DNA of 64,000 nucleotides, taken from positions 434,001 through 498,000 of the forward strand of contig NZ_CP102846.1 of assembly GCF_013307435.2 (NCBI RefSeq), in the 5' to 3' direction. Shown here in pieces: positions 45,898 to 56,023 of this stretch (position 1 is its first letter; every line of letters begins with the position of its first letter). This DNA comes from Microvirga terrae. Its GTDB lineage: Bacteria > Pseudomonadota > Alphaproteobacteria > Rhizobiales > Beijerinckiaceae. A model generated the notes under the pieces. That model was not told where the DNA came from and made no database searches. It saw nothing but the letters and a program-made list of their open reading frames with translations. A program made the translations under genes and the position numbers.

Positions 45898-46926
45898 CTA
45901 TCCGGCGGCCGCGAGGCACCTTGCGCTCCATTTGGTCGACGTCGCCGGCCCCGTGGACTCCCGCTCGATGAGTTCCGAGACGAGGGCAATCCGCATGGGC
46001 GGTACGGTCCGGAAGTCCGGATTGAGGGCCCGGTCGGCGATGCAGCGCATCATGGCGGCACCCAGCTCCAATTGCGGCGTACGAACAGTCGTAAGCCGGG
46101 GCACGACCTGTGAGGCGGAAATGAAGTCGTTGAATCCGACGACGGAGACGTCTTCCGGCACACGCACGTCGAGTCGAGCGAGCTCGGAAATGACATTCAC
46201 CGCAATGCCGTCATGGGCACAGAACAGCGCCGTCGGAGCACTGCCGGCGCGAAGATGGGCGAGGAAGGCTTCGCGGAACCCGACAGCCTCGTCGAACACG
46301 ATGTCGTGCACCGTTGCGCCTTCGACCTCGCGCATGGCGTCCCGCAAGCCGCGGAAGCGTTCGGCGCGCCCAAGGAGCTTTGCATTGCCGTGAACGAACG
46401 CGATCTCGCGGTGGCCCCGCGCCATCAGGAAGCGCCCTACGGAGACTCCCGCCTCCCAATCTGTCCCGACGACGTGGTCGACAGGCTCCAGCGCACCGAC
46501 ATACCCCGCACAGACGACAGGCAGGCCGATCTTCGTCGCGATCCCACTCAGCTCTGCTGGGTATGGCACAGCGAGAATGAGACCGACAACCGTGCTGTCG
46601 ATGCTCGCGGGATCATTGAGATATCGCGCCTGGCGGGGCACGACGGACAATCCGCGCCGCTCCCCTTCCATTTCGGCGCCGTGCAGCAGGTTAAGCCACA
46701 ATTCGCTGCTGACGGGGTCAACCTCCTGCCGGATGAAGAGCACCTGCCCGTTCGTCTGCGCGAATTCTTGGCTCACACGATAGCCCATGCTGTGCGCCGC
46801 CCGCAGGACTCGATCCCGCGTTGCCTTGCCCACTCCCGGCTTGCCCGAGAGAGCACGCGAGACTGAAAACTTCGATAAACCGAGCCGGTCGGCGAGGTCC
46901 TGAATTGTAACGCGGCTTGAGCTCAT
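45898..46926 (-). CDS. LacI-family transcriptional regulator
   Basis: 342 residues from the ATG at 46926. Residues 5-60 form the LacI HTH and hinge (VTIQDLADRLGLSKFSVSRALSGKPGVGKATRDRVL). A periplasmic-binding-like sensor domain follows (VVGLILAVPYP, VVGTDWEAGVSVGRFL, FCAHDGIAVNVI, SVVGFNDF). It is the only regulator in the 16-kb catabolic locus, and the related operator-like sites lie upstream of all three transcription blocks. The inducer is presumably the substrate or an intermediate. Confidence 0.9.
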   Translation of the reverse strand: MSSSRVTIQDLADRLGLSKFSVSRALSGKPGVGKATRDRVLRAAHSMGYRVSQEFAQTNGQVLFIRQEVDPVSSELWLNLLHGAEMEGERRGLSVVPRQARYLNDPASIDSTVVGLILAVPYPAELSGIATKIGLPVVCAGYVGALEPVDHVVGTDWEAGVSVGRFLMARGHREIAFVHGNAKLLGRAERFRGLRDAMREVEGATVHDIVFDEAVGFREAFLAHLRAGSAPTALFCAHDGIAVNVISELARLDVRVPEDVSVVGFNDFISASQVVPRLTTVRTPQLELGAAMMRCIADRALNPDFRTVPPMRIALVSELIERESTGPATSTKWSARCLAAAG

Positions 46927-47389
46927 GGATGCCCCGGATTGCGCTTTGAAAATGCTGTTGTGAGCAGTCGGCGGAAGAGCGTCAAGCGCCCGCTCCGCCA
47001 AGTGCCCCACGAGACGTAGGATCAGCAATTCCTGTTATGCAGCTTGACCTATTGCCTAACACGAACAAACAAAAAGTCAACCCGATCGGGATAGCTGTAT
47101 ACGTTGGAGGCAGGTGGTTATTGGGAATTAAAGGCCCACATCGAGTTACGAGAAGATTTCCTTGTTGCTCATTCTGTTTGGCTATGTTAAGCAACAAACA
47201 TAACAAAACACAACAGATCCTCAATTCCAGGAAGGAAGGCCAGCGCACAGGCCATCGCGCTTCTAATCCTCATTTCACCGAGACCACACGGCTGACCAAC
47301 CTGTCTGCCTCAGGGCCGAGCGCCCGCAGATTTCGATAATTCCGACGCCGTATTCGCGTGCGAAACGGGACCTCCACAGGAGCATGAAC
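46927..47389. promoter_or_regulatory. Divergent control region between LacI gene and dehydratase operon
   Basis: Two operator-like blocks are visible. CCTAACACGAACAAAC is at 47055-47070. TATGTTAAGCAACAAACATA at 47183-47202 has inverted arms TATGTT/AACATA and runs into AACAAACATAACAAAAC. Both resemble the 19-bp element at 35113 and 43735. The region is AT-rich compared with its neighbours and holds no gene. Confidence 0.55.
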
Positions 47390-48709
47390 GTGCTACATCA
47401 GAAGCCCACTATGAACGCCGCCGAAGCCGTGGAGAATGCCGTCTCTACGCATTCCAGCCCGAGCGACCTGCGCATCACCGATATGCGCATCGCCGTGGTG
47501 ACCGGCATCTGCTACTACCCGATCATTAAGATCGATACGAACCAAGGGATCTATGGGCTCGGTGAGGTGCGGGATGGCGGCCATCCCGAGAATGCACTTC
47601 AATTCAAGCACATGCTCATCGGACAGAACCCTTGCAACGTCGACATGATCTTCTCGGCAATGCGCCGTTTCGGTGGGCATGGTCGTGAGGGCGGCGGCGT
47701 TTCGGGAATCGAGATCGCCCTGTGGGATCTAATCGGCAAGGTCTACGGCGTCCCCTGTTATCAGTTCCTCGGAGGCAAGTACCGCGATCAGGTCCGTATT
47801 TATGGCGACACGCCCGCGCCGGATGTGCAGACCCCGGAAAACTACGCGGCAGCGGTGAAAAGCCGGGCCGAAATTGGGCTCAGCTTTATTAAGTTCGACC
47901 TTCCTCCTCGTCTGTTCGAAACGGTGGAAGGTGCTCTCATCGGCCAGCCGACGAGGCACGAATATGATCTCGGCAGAGCTTGGCGCGTCCCGGGACGTGG
48001 GCCGGGAGCGCGCCTCAGCGAGAAAGGAATTGCCGCGGCTGTAGATATCGTGGCTGCCGTGCGCGAGAAGGTCGGCCCCAGCATCTCATTGTGCATTGAT
48101 CACTTCGGCGAAGGCTTCATGACTGCCGACGAGGCAATCCGCCTGGGTCGTGCCTTGGAGCCTTTCAATCTCGCTTGGCTAGAGGATCCCCTGCCCTGGC
48201 ATGATATCGCCGGGCATAAGAAGGTGGCCGATGCGTTGCAGACTCCGATCGCGGGGGGCGAGGACCTATATCTCTGCGATGGATTCCGCGAGGCGATCGA
48301 GACGAACGCCTTTGATGTCCTGCATCCCGATCTCCTGACCTCCGGTGGAATGCTGGAGACGAAACGCATCGCCGATTACGGCGAGCGCTACGGAGTTGCC
48401 ACGGCCCTGCATTGCTGCTGCTCTCCCATCGGCTTCATGGCCAATGTTCATTGCGGCGCAGCCATTCCAAGCCTTCTCGCTGTCGAGCACCATGGCCTCG
48501 ACATCCCGTTCTGGGCCGATCTCGTGACTGGACTCGATCCCGACTACATGGTCGACGGCTATGTCAAGGTTCCGGATGCTCCCGGGCTCGGCCTCGATCT
48601 CAATTACGAGGTCATTGAGGAGAACCTGCGGGTTAAGGGCACAATGTTTGCGCCGACGGACGCGTGGAACGCGAAGAAGCTCGGGTTCGAGCGGGTGACG
48701 ACCGGCTAG
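47390..48709 (+). CDS. Enolase-superfamily acid-sugar dehydratase (mandelate racemase-like)
   Basis: 439 residues from the GTG at 47390, seven bases after AGGAG; an ATG at 47384 overlaps the ribosome site too closely. The capping domain is followed by the barrel metal ligands: LCIDHFGEG (Asp), AWLEDPLPW (Glu) and AGGEDLYLC (Glu). DVLHPDLLTSGG and a His in TALHCCCS follow. This is the pattern of aldonate dehydratases, which remove water from C2-C3 of a sugar acid to give a 2-keto-3-deoxy acid. The exact acid cannot be told. First gene of a four-gene operon. Confidence 0.88.
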   Translation: MLHQKPTMNAAEAVENAVSTHSSPSDLRITDMRIAVVTGICYYPIIKIDTNQGIYGLGEVRDGGHPENALQFKHMLIGQNPCNVDMIFSAMRRFGGHGREGGGVSGIEIALWDLIGKVYGVPCYQFLGGKYRDQVRIYGDTPAPDVQTPENYAAAVKSRAEIGLSFIKFDLPPRLFETVEGALIGQPTRHEYDLGRAWRVPGRGPGARLSEKGIAAAVDIVAAVREKVGPSISLCIDHFGEGFMTADEAIRLGRALEPFNLAWLEDPLPWHDIAGHKKVADALQTPIAGGEDLYLCDGFREAIETNAFDVLHPDLLTSGGMLETKRIADYGERYGVATALHCCCSPIGFMANVHCGAAIPSLLAVEHHGLDIPFWADLVTGLDPDYMVDGYVKVPDAPGLGLDLNYEVIEENLRVKGTMFAPTDAWNAKKLGFERVTTG

Positions 48710-48769
48710 GTCTGCGTCGGAAATCCCGAATTTCCTGAACATCACGTTGACGACGAGGACACGCCACCA

Positions 48770-49522
48770 ATGATCGAAACGAAGGACATCAGCCGCCCTC
48801 CCAAGGAATGGTGCGAGGCGCTGGCCGCAATCGGCGCTGCCACTGCGAGCAGCACCTTAAGTCGCATGGGAATCCGCAACTCGCATATCTTCGGCCCGAA
48901 GGCGTGGACGAAGGGCAAGGCCATTGCGGGCCCGGCCCTGACTCTTCAATTCATGCCGAAGCGAGAGGACCTTTACGGAGCTGACGAATACGCGGAGCCG
49001 GAAAAGCAGCTCCATCGTCACGTCCTCTATCACACCCGACCCGGCGACATCGTCGTGGTGGATGCGAGAGGTGACATGCGCAGCGGCATTTTTGGAGAAA
49101 TGATGATGACATTTTTCCAGGGCCGCGGTGGACAAGGAATCGTGGTCGATGGATGCCTGCGCGACACACCTAACACCAAGCATCTCGATCTAGGTCTCTG
49201 GATCAATGGCGTGACGCCGAACTTTCACACTCAGACTGAACTCATGCCATTCGGCGTGAATGTTCCGATTGCATGCGGCGGAGTGTTAGTTATGCCGGGC
49301 GACATCATCGTGGCCGACGACGATGGTGCAGTGGTCGTCCCGGTCAAGCTTGCGCCTGAGTTGATCAAGCAAGCCTCACATCATCATGAGTGGGAAGAGT
49401 TCTCCAAAATTAAGCTTCTCCAGGGCGGCGACCTCAGGCGCTACTATCCGCTCTCGGAAGCAGCATGGCCTGAATACGAGGACTGGCTGCGGACGAACGG
49501 CAGGGCCGTTGATCCCACATAA
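48770..49522 (+). CDS. RraA-like aldolase family protein
   Basis: 250 residues. RraA-fold markers are HTRPGDIVVVDARGDMRSGIFGEMM and GIVVDGCLRDT, where the Arg-Asp pair binds Mg and pyruvate enolate in class II HMG/CHA aldolases. PGDIIVADDDGAVVVP is the C-terminal signature. Proteins of this length with an N-terminal extension in sugar-acid clusters are better candidates for 2-keto acid aldolases or decarboxylases than for RNase E regulators. It follows the dehydratase, whose product would be a suitable substrate. Confidence 0.85.
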   Translation: MIETKDISRPPKEWCEALAAIGAATASSTLSRMGIRNSHIFGPKAWTKGKAIAGPALTLQFMPKREDLYGADEYAEPEKQLHRHVLYHTRPGDIVVVDARGDMRSGIFGEMMMTFFQGRGGQGIVVDGCLRDTPNTKHLDLGLWINGVTPNFHTQTELMPFGVNVPIACGGVLVMPGDIIVADDDGAVVVPVKLAPELIKQASHHHEWEEFSKIKLLQGGDLRRYYPLSEAAWPEYEDWLRTNGRAVDPT

Positions 49523-49581
49523 GATCAAGAGAGCAGAATGCTCCGTCGAACCGAGGAAACCCCAGCAAAGGAGACGACACC

Positions 49582-50637
<1,056 letters not shown>

Positions 50638-50639
50638 CG

Positions 50640-51578
50640 ATGGATCCGCTTCAACTCGATCCTATTGTTGTCGAACACCCACGGTTTGCCCAGATCGCCT
50701 CTCCGGGCACTCGCTTGCGCAAGCTGTTCTCGGGCCTCGGGTGGGCAGAGGGGCCGATGTGGCTACCCAGCCTCCGCGCACTCGTGTGCAGCGACATCCC
50801 CGGGAATCGAATCGTCATGTGGCGCGAGGATGAAGGCATGACGGTGTGGCGTGATCCCTCCAACAGGGCCAACGGCAACACCCTCGATGAAGAAGGGCGC
50901 CTGGTGACATGCGAGCACCAGACGCGCCGTCTCACGCGAACCGAACACGACGGGACGCTGACCGTTCTTGCCACCCATTTCGAAGGGAAACGTTTCAATT
51001 CCCCCAACGATGTGGTCGTCCGCTCCGACGGCATGATCTTTTTCAGCGACCCTCACTACGGCTTTCGCAGCAAGACTTATAAGATCGATGGCAAACGGGA
51101 GATAGATGTCCAGAACCTGTATCGACTAAACCCGGCGACAGGCGAGATTGCTGTCGTTGGAGGCGGCTTCTTCATGCCTAACGGTCTTGCGTTCTCCTGT
51201 AACGAGAGCATCCTCGCCGTTTCCGATAGTGGCGTGAATGCCTTTCCCCTTGACGGCCCTCGTCATGTCCGACAATTTCGCTGTAACCAGTATGGAGAAC
51301 TGGACGAAGCAGGGCCCGTCATCACGGTCCAGCCCGGCGTGCCGGACGGCCTTCGTGTCGATGAACTAGATAACTATTGGATCAGCGCTGCGGATGGGGT
51401 GCACTGCTATACACCGGCAGGCGTGAGGCTCGGAAAGATTCTCGTGCCTGAAACCGTCGCAAACCTGACTTTCGGAGGCGACACCGGGAGGACATTGTTC
51501 ATCGCTGCAACCACCAGCGTTTATGCAGTTGATCTTCTGGTAGCTGGAACTCCATTGGCCTCACCGCGCTGCTCATAG
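50640..51578 (+). CDS. SMP-30/gluconolactonase-family lactonase
   Basis: 312 residues, starting 2 bp after the ATPase stop. Six-bladed propeller motifs: LGWAEGPMW with the metal-ligand Glu, NRANGNTLDEEGRLVTCEH, RFNSPNDVVVRSDG with the Asn ligand, MPNGLAFS and VPDGLRVDELDNYW with the Asp ligand. These enzymes hydrolyse aldonolactones to aldonic acids. In this operon it would act between the dehydrogenase and the dehydratase. Confidence 0.9.
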   Translation: MDPLQLDPIVVEHPRFAQIASPGTRLRKLFSGLGWAEGPMWLPSLRALVCSDIPGNRIVMWREDEGMTVWRDPSNRANGNTLDEEGRLVTCEHQTRRLTRTEHDGTLTVLATHFEGKRFNSPNDVVVRSDGMIFFSDPHYGFRSKTYKIDGKREIDVQNLYRLNPATGEIAVVGGGFFMPNGLAFSCNESILAVSDSGVNAFPLDGPRHVRQFRCNQYGELDEAGPVITVQPGVPDGLRVDELDNYWISAADGVHCYTPAGVRLGKILVPETVANLTFGGDTGRTLFIAATTSVYAVDLLVAGTPLASPRCS

Positions 51579-51899
51579 TGCAACTGGTTTTTTACACGCG
51601 GCCTTGCTTTGAGGCTCAACCTTTGCTGCGCGAGGTCAGGGGCAGATAGTGACGTGTCCCTGTTGGGGGCTATCAACAAAGGATCCGGACGACCCTCTCG
51701 GCTTGGGCTTGTACTCCGGATAACAGAACATCAAGTAGTACTGTGAAGCTTCTGCAAATCGCTTGAGCAGGCCGGCCATGCAGAGGCTGTAGGATCGACC
51801 TTTCCGCCCCGACATAGTGGGCGACGAAAGATGTCCGGTCTCAAGCGACAATTGGAGGGCTGTCCAAGGGCGCCGTGGCGAAGGCCAGCCGCACATGCC
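51579..51899. other. Intergenic, no confident gene
   Basis: About 320 bp between the lactonase and an IS630 element. One minus-strand frame of 86 residues (51636-51896) exists but has only a weak ribosome site and no recognisable domain. No terminator is obvious beyond a TTTTTT run at 51588. Confidence 0.3.
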
Positions 51900-52944
51900 T
51901 AGAGCCTTTTCCGACTATTCCGAGTCGGAGGGATTCCGCTTTGAGATCTGATGTGGCCTGCTGGCGTCCAGACATGGAGGCACGGCATGGCACGCGCTGA
52001 CAGTCAGGATCTGCGGGACCCGGTGATCGAGACAGCCTTGGGTGGCGTCTCAGTGCGGCAGGCCGCCGCCCGCTATGGGGTCGGCATCTCAACCGCCGTT
52101 CTGTGGGTGCGCCGCGCTCGATCCGGCGAGGTGGCTGCCCGCCGGCAGGGTCAACCCAGGCACTCCAAGCTCGACGCGCATGCGGCTTTTCTCCTGGAGC
52201 TGATTGAAGCCTCCTCGCATATCAGTCTTCACGAGATGCAGGCGAGGCTGAAGCAGGAGCGCGGCGTCTCGGCTGGCATCGGCACGCTCTGGCGCTTCTT
52301 CCACGCGCGGGCGATCACCGTCAAAAAAAACCGCCCACGCCTGCGAGCGCGACCGGCCCGATGTCAGAGCCGCGCGCCAGGCTTGGTTTGACGGGCAGCT
52401 GGATCTCGACCCGGGACGATTGGTGTTCATCGACGAGACCAGCGCCTCGACCAAGATGGCACGCCTGTATGGACGCTGCGCGCGAGGCCAACGCTTGCGG
52501 GTCGGACTGCCGCACGGACATTGGAAGACCACCACCTTTGTGGCCGGTCTACGCTTGAGCGGGTTTACTGCGCCGATGGTGCTGGATGGGCCGATGACCG
52601 GCCCGTGGTTTGCGGCTTATGTCGAGCAGATCCTGGTGCAGACCCTCCGGCCGGGCGACGTGGTGATCCTGGACAACCTGCCGCCGCACAAGAGCGCGAC
52701 GGTGCGGGAGCTTGTTGCGGCAACAGGGGCGACGTTGAGGCGTCTGCCGCCGTATTCCCCTGACTTCAATCCAATTGAAAATGCCTTCGCCAAGCTTAAG
52801 GCACTGCTGCGCAAGGCGGCTGCCCGCACCAAGGACGCGCTCTGGCAGACCATCGGTGAGCTGTTAGACGAGTTCTCGCCCGAGGAATGCGCTAACTACT
52901 TCAGGGCCGCTGGATATGAACCGGAGTAAGCGGAAATGGCTCTA
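51900..52944. mobile_element. IS630-family insertion sequence with TA target duplication
   Basis: The ends read TAGAGCCTTTTCCG from 51900 and, as reverse complement, TAGAGCCATTTCCG from 52944, so the termini match with one difference and both begin with the TA dinucleotide that IS630 duplicates. The element is 1045 bp including both TA copies. It contains two overlapping transposase frames. Confidence 0.82.
51987..52929 (+). CDS. IS630-family transposase in two frames joined at an A8 run
   Basis: Frame 1 (51987-52391) has the HTH part: VIETALGGVSVRQAAARYGVGIS, then HISLHEMQARLKQERGV. Frame 2 (to 52929) has the DDE catalytic core: Asp in LVFIDETSAST, Asp in VVILDNLPPHKS, and Glu in SPDFNPIENAFAKLK. 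The switch is at the eight As at 52323-52330. Reading after them in frame +1 gives TAHACERDRPDVRAAR, the expected IS630 sequence. Intact relatives would have seven As here. Either an A was inserted or slippage at A8 makes the fused protein, so function is open. Confidence 0.8.
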
Positions 52945-53269
52945 GCAAACTGACGCGCTAGGCAATGCCCATGAGGTCGACCGCCGCGGTCATTGTCAGG
53001 TGGCCTGCAAATATCGATGCCAACACGTCGACGCGACAAAGCTCCAGTTCGCTATCTCCACCCAGCCCATGCCACGCTCCCATGCACGTCCGTTCAGGGG
53101 AGTGTGACATTCCTAGTTTGCTACGGCGGGACATTTTAACTTTGCGCCTACAGCCAGAAGACCGGTAACAAACATTATGGAACTTAATCCGGCAGTGCTC
53201 AGGCCGCTTCCTTGGCCCGATGCCGTCATTGAACAAATCAGTCTGTCTCACCTCTGCTACCACGCGACT
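52945..53269. other. Gap between two IS630 elements with IS21-end relic
   Basis: Contains, on the minus strand, GCAAAGTTAAAATGTCCC (complement of 53131-53148 region) and a second copy GCAAACTAGGAATGTCAC 24 bp further on, the pattern of tandem terminal repeats of IS21-family elements. TTAACTTTGCGCCTACA at 53136-53152 is identical to 13073-13089. A minus-strand frame of 101 residues covers most of the gap but has no recognised domain and is not accepted as a gene. Confidence 0.5.
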
Positions 53270-54387
53270 TATTGATCCGGCTTGGGTGATCTTGAACTAC
53301 GCGGCATAGCGGAAGGATGGATGCCCAAAGTAGCTGCGGATCCGGTCGGGCGACTTGGCGAGCCGACGCATGTGGCTGATGACGGCGCGCTTGAGGGCGG
53401 GCTTGCTGCGGGCGGGCGGCTTGCGCGTCACGGCGTGCTTCAGGTCAGCGTTCAGGCCCTCGTCCGGGTTCAACTCAGGGCTATAGGAGGGCAGGTAGAA
53501 GACCTCGATCTGCTCCGTGCGCTCCGCTAACCAGTCCTGCACCGCCCGGGCCCGATGGACCGGCAGGTTGTCCCAGATCAGAAACACCTTGCCGCTGGAA
53601 TCCTGGATCAGCCGGCCGAGAAAGCGGATCAGGCTCGGGGCCTTGAGCGCGCCCTCGAGCACCATCCAGCGCAGCTCGCCCTTGTTGGTCACAGCCGAGA
53701 TCAGGCCCAGTCCCGCGCGCTTGTGGCTGGGGCGCACCACCGGCGTCCGGCCGCGTGGAGCGAAGCTGCGGCCGCGCACATCATCGGAGCGCAAGCCGGT
53801 CTCGTCCCCCCAGAAGATCGTGCCCTTCTGCCGTTTGGCCTGCGCCACGATGGCCGGGTAGTCCTGCCGCAGCCAGCGCCGCACCGCCTTCGGTGACTGC
53901 TCATAGGCGCGCCGGAGCGGCTTCTGGGCCGTGAAGCCCCAACGCGCCAGATAGGTGCTCATCGTGCGCACCGCCAGCCGGACCCCGCAGTGCTGCTCGA
54001 TCAGCATCCGCACCGCCGCCCGGCTCCACAGGGCAAAGGGCAGACCGAGTTCGTCGGGCGTGTGCCGGCGGATCAGAGCGCGGACCTGCGCTTCCTGCTC
54101 GGCCTCGAGAAACCGGCCTGTGCCAGGGGCCGGTCCGCGCGGTCCGCTGGCCAACCCCGCCCGGCCCTGCTCGGCGAAGTGGCGGCAAATGTCGAAGACG
54201 CCGGTGCGGGTCAGACCCACCTGCGCGGCAATGGCCTCATAGGTCAGGCCGCTCTCACGCAGGCCGATCACTTGCCGCCGACGCTCCTCTTGCGCGGCTG
54301 CGGGCAGCTTGCGCATGTCTATGTGCTTCATCCCGCCGACTTGGGTCGACGACCGCCGATTTCAAGAGCACCCAAGCCGGATCAATA
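53270..54387. mobile_element. IS630-family insertion sequence, 27-bp inverted repeats, TA duplication
   Basis: The left end from 53270 reads TATTGATCCGGCTTGGGTG and continues ATCTTGAA. The right end, read from 54387 on the other strand, is the same with one difference (GCTCTTGAA). Both begin with TA. Total 1118 bp. The near-perfect ends and intact transposase suggest recent insertion. It interrupts the gene downstream of ackA. Confidence 0.9.
53297..54331 (-). CDS. IS630-family transposase, intact
   Basis: 344 residues. An N-terminal HTH pair (GLRESGLTYEAIAAQVGLTRTGV, then the winged-helix HTPDELGLPFALWSRAAVRML) precedes the DDE core: Asp in IFWGDETGLRSDD, Asp in LIWDNLPVHRA, and Glu in YSPELNPDEGLNADLKH. 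The sequence is collinear without frameshift. It differs clearly from the IS630 transposase at 52 kb, so two separate elements lie back to back. Confidence 0.92.
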   Translation of the reverse strand: MKHIDMRKLPAAAQEERRRQVIGLRESGLTYEAIAAQVGLTRTGVFDICRHFAEQGRAGLASGPRGPAPGTGRFLEAEQEAQVRALIRRHTPDELGLPFALWSRAAVRMLIEQHCGVRLAVRTMSTYLARWGFTAQKPLRRAYEQSPKAVRRWLRQDYPAIVAQAKRQKGTIFWGDETGLRSDDVRGRSFAPRGRTPVVRPSHKRAGLGLISAVTNKGELRWMVLEGALKAPSLIRFLGRLIQDSSGKVFLIWDNLPVHRARAVQDWLAERTEQIEVFYLPSYSPELNPDEGLNADLKHAVTRKPPARSKPALKRAVISHMRRLAKSPDRIRSYFGHPSFRYAA

Positions 54388-54794
54388 AGCTGGTTCTGCC
54401 AGGGTTCATAGGCTTGGCGCGGGCGTCCGGTGAGGGTGTCCGGCCAAGCCGGATCCGCGTTGTTGATCGCGCGGCCATGGTCTGTGCACAGAGCATTGGG
54501 GAACCGCATGACCATCAGCTCGGTCTGGCCGCGCTCTGCCGCCGCCCGCAGCTTCGTCTTCAGCGGCTGCACAATTTCCTTCAGGCGCTCGGGCGTCAGG
54601 TCGATGGGCTCGGCCAGCCGCTTGATCAACGCTTCGCGGGCCTGGCCGGCCTTATCCATGCCGTCAACCGACTTCATGGCTTTCGCCATCTGCATCTCGG
54701 TCATGTAGTTGCGCAGGTCGGCGGCCGACATGAACGTCTCGTCCGCGAGCTGCTGTTGGGCCTTTTCATCCGGCTTGGTCTTCTGGGTTTCCAT
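54388..54794 (-). pseudogene. Hypothetical gene downstream of ackA, cut by IS630
   Basis: The native part begins at the ATG at 54794 (GGAG upstream) and reads KTKPDEKAQQQLADETFMSA, a helical section, and ELMVMRFPNALCTDHGRAIN up to YEPWQNQL. The frame then enters the IS at 54387 and ends at 54255. The sequence just beyond the IS (53269 downward) is open but dissimilar, so the true C terminus is uncertain. It is 35 bp after ackA and belongs to the pta-ackA operon. Function unknown. Confidence 0.65.
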
Positions 54795-54829
54795 GACATC
54801 AATCTCCGTGTTCAGGATGCGAGCCGCGC

Positions 54830-56020
54830 CTACGTGGCGCCGAGCACGCTCTGCGTCTGCCTGGCGATCACCAATTCCTCGTTGGTGGGGATGACCCATG
54901 CTGTGGGTCCGGATCCGGAAGAGATCCGCGGTCCGCCGGTGCGGTTGGCGGCTTCATCGTGCGCGAGCCCAGCCCAGGCGAGGCCGGTGATCACCTCGGC
55001 GCGGGTCGCCACGTCGTTCTCGCCGATGCCGGCCGTGAAGACGAGCCCGTCAACCCCGCCGAGAGCGGCCATGAGGGAGCCGATCTCGCGCGTGATGCGA
55101 TAGACGAACAGATCGATGGCCCGCCTGGCGTCCACATCCATCGCCGCCCTTGAGCGCAGAACCCGCATATCGTTTGAGACACCGGACACCCCAAGCAGAC
55201 CGGACTTGGTGTAGAGCACGCGCTCGGCCTCCTCCGGCGTAAGCTTCATTTCCCGGAGCATGTAGAAGATGACGCCCGCATCGACGGCGCCGCAACGGGT
55301 TCCCATCGGCAGACCGTCGAGGGCGGAGAAGCCCATGGTCGTCGCGACGCTGACGCCGCCTTTGAGGGCGCATAGGCTCGCGCCGTTGCCGAGATGGGCG
55401 ACAATCACCCTCCCCTCGGCGAGGCGCGGGTCGTAGTCCTTCAGTACGGACGATACGTAGTCGTAGGACAACCCGTGGAAGCCGTAACGCCGTACACCGC
55501 GTTCGCGCATCTCGCGTGGCAGTGCGAACAGGGTCGCGATGTCGGACTGCGTCTGGTGGAAGGCGGTGTCGAAGCAGGCAACCTGCGGCATCCCCGGCAG
55601 GCGGCGGCGCACAACGCGGATCGGCTCCAGATTGTGGGGTTGATGCAAGGGCGCGAGCGGCACCAGCGCCTCAAGCCTCTGAATAACGGAGTCGTCGACC
55701 AGCACCGGAGCGGAGAAGGACTCGCCGCCATGGACAACCCTGTGTCCGATGGCCATGGGCTTGCGCTCCTCCCGAAACTGGCTCAACCACGAGACGAGGT
55801 GCATCAGCGCCTCTTCGTGCCCGATTCCGTCGCTGGGGTCCCATGACACGTGGTCCAAAATTGTCCCACTGATGTCTTTGACAATAAAGTGCGCTGTTTC
55901 CCCAAGCCCTTCGAAGAGCCCCTTCCAGACGAGCTGCGGCTCCGCACCGTCAACCATGTCGTAGACCTGGAACTTGAGGCTCGATGATCCTGCGTTAAGG
56001 ACGATGAGGACGGGCGTCAT
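54830..56020 (-). CDS. ackA: Acetate/propionate kinase
   Basis: 396 residues. ASKHA kinase motifs: N-terminal VLNAGSSSLKFQVYD, GHRVVHGGE, CFDTAFH, YGFHGLSYDYV, VAHLGNGASL, GLPMGTRCGAVDAG and FTAGIGEND. It interconverts acetate plus ATP with acetyl phosphate. Together with the phosphotransacylase immediately upstream (3-bp gap) it forms the acyl-CoA to acid pathway, which yields ATP or disposes of excess acetyl- or butyryl-CoA. The length is normal. Confidence 0.95.
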   Translation of the reverse strand: MTPVLIVLNAGSSSLKFQVYDMVDGAEPQLVWKGLFEGLGETAHFIVKDISGTILDHVSWDPSDGIGHEEALMHLVSWLSQFREERKPMAIGHRVVHGGESFSAPVLVDDSVIQRLEALVPLAPLHQPHNLEPIRVVRRRLPGMPQVACFDTAFHQTQSDIATLFALPREMRERGVRRYGFHGLSYDYVSSVLKDYDPRLAEGRVIVAHLGNGASLCALKGGVSVATTMGFSALDGLPMGTRCGAVDAGVIFYMLREMKLTPEEAERVLYTKSGLLGVSGVSNDMRVLRSRAAMDVDARRAIDLFVYRITREIGSLMAALGGVDGLVFTAGIGENDVATRAEVITGLAWAGLAHDEAANRTGGPRISSGSGPTAWVIPTNEELVIARQTQSVLGAT

Positions 56021-56023
56021 GCC

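Noticed and set aside
52958..53263. 101-residue minus-strand frame as the rest of the gene cut by IS630
   Set aside because: Joining it to the upstream part across the TA keeps the frame open, but it contains the IS21-like repeats and does not continue any recognisable domain.
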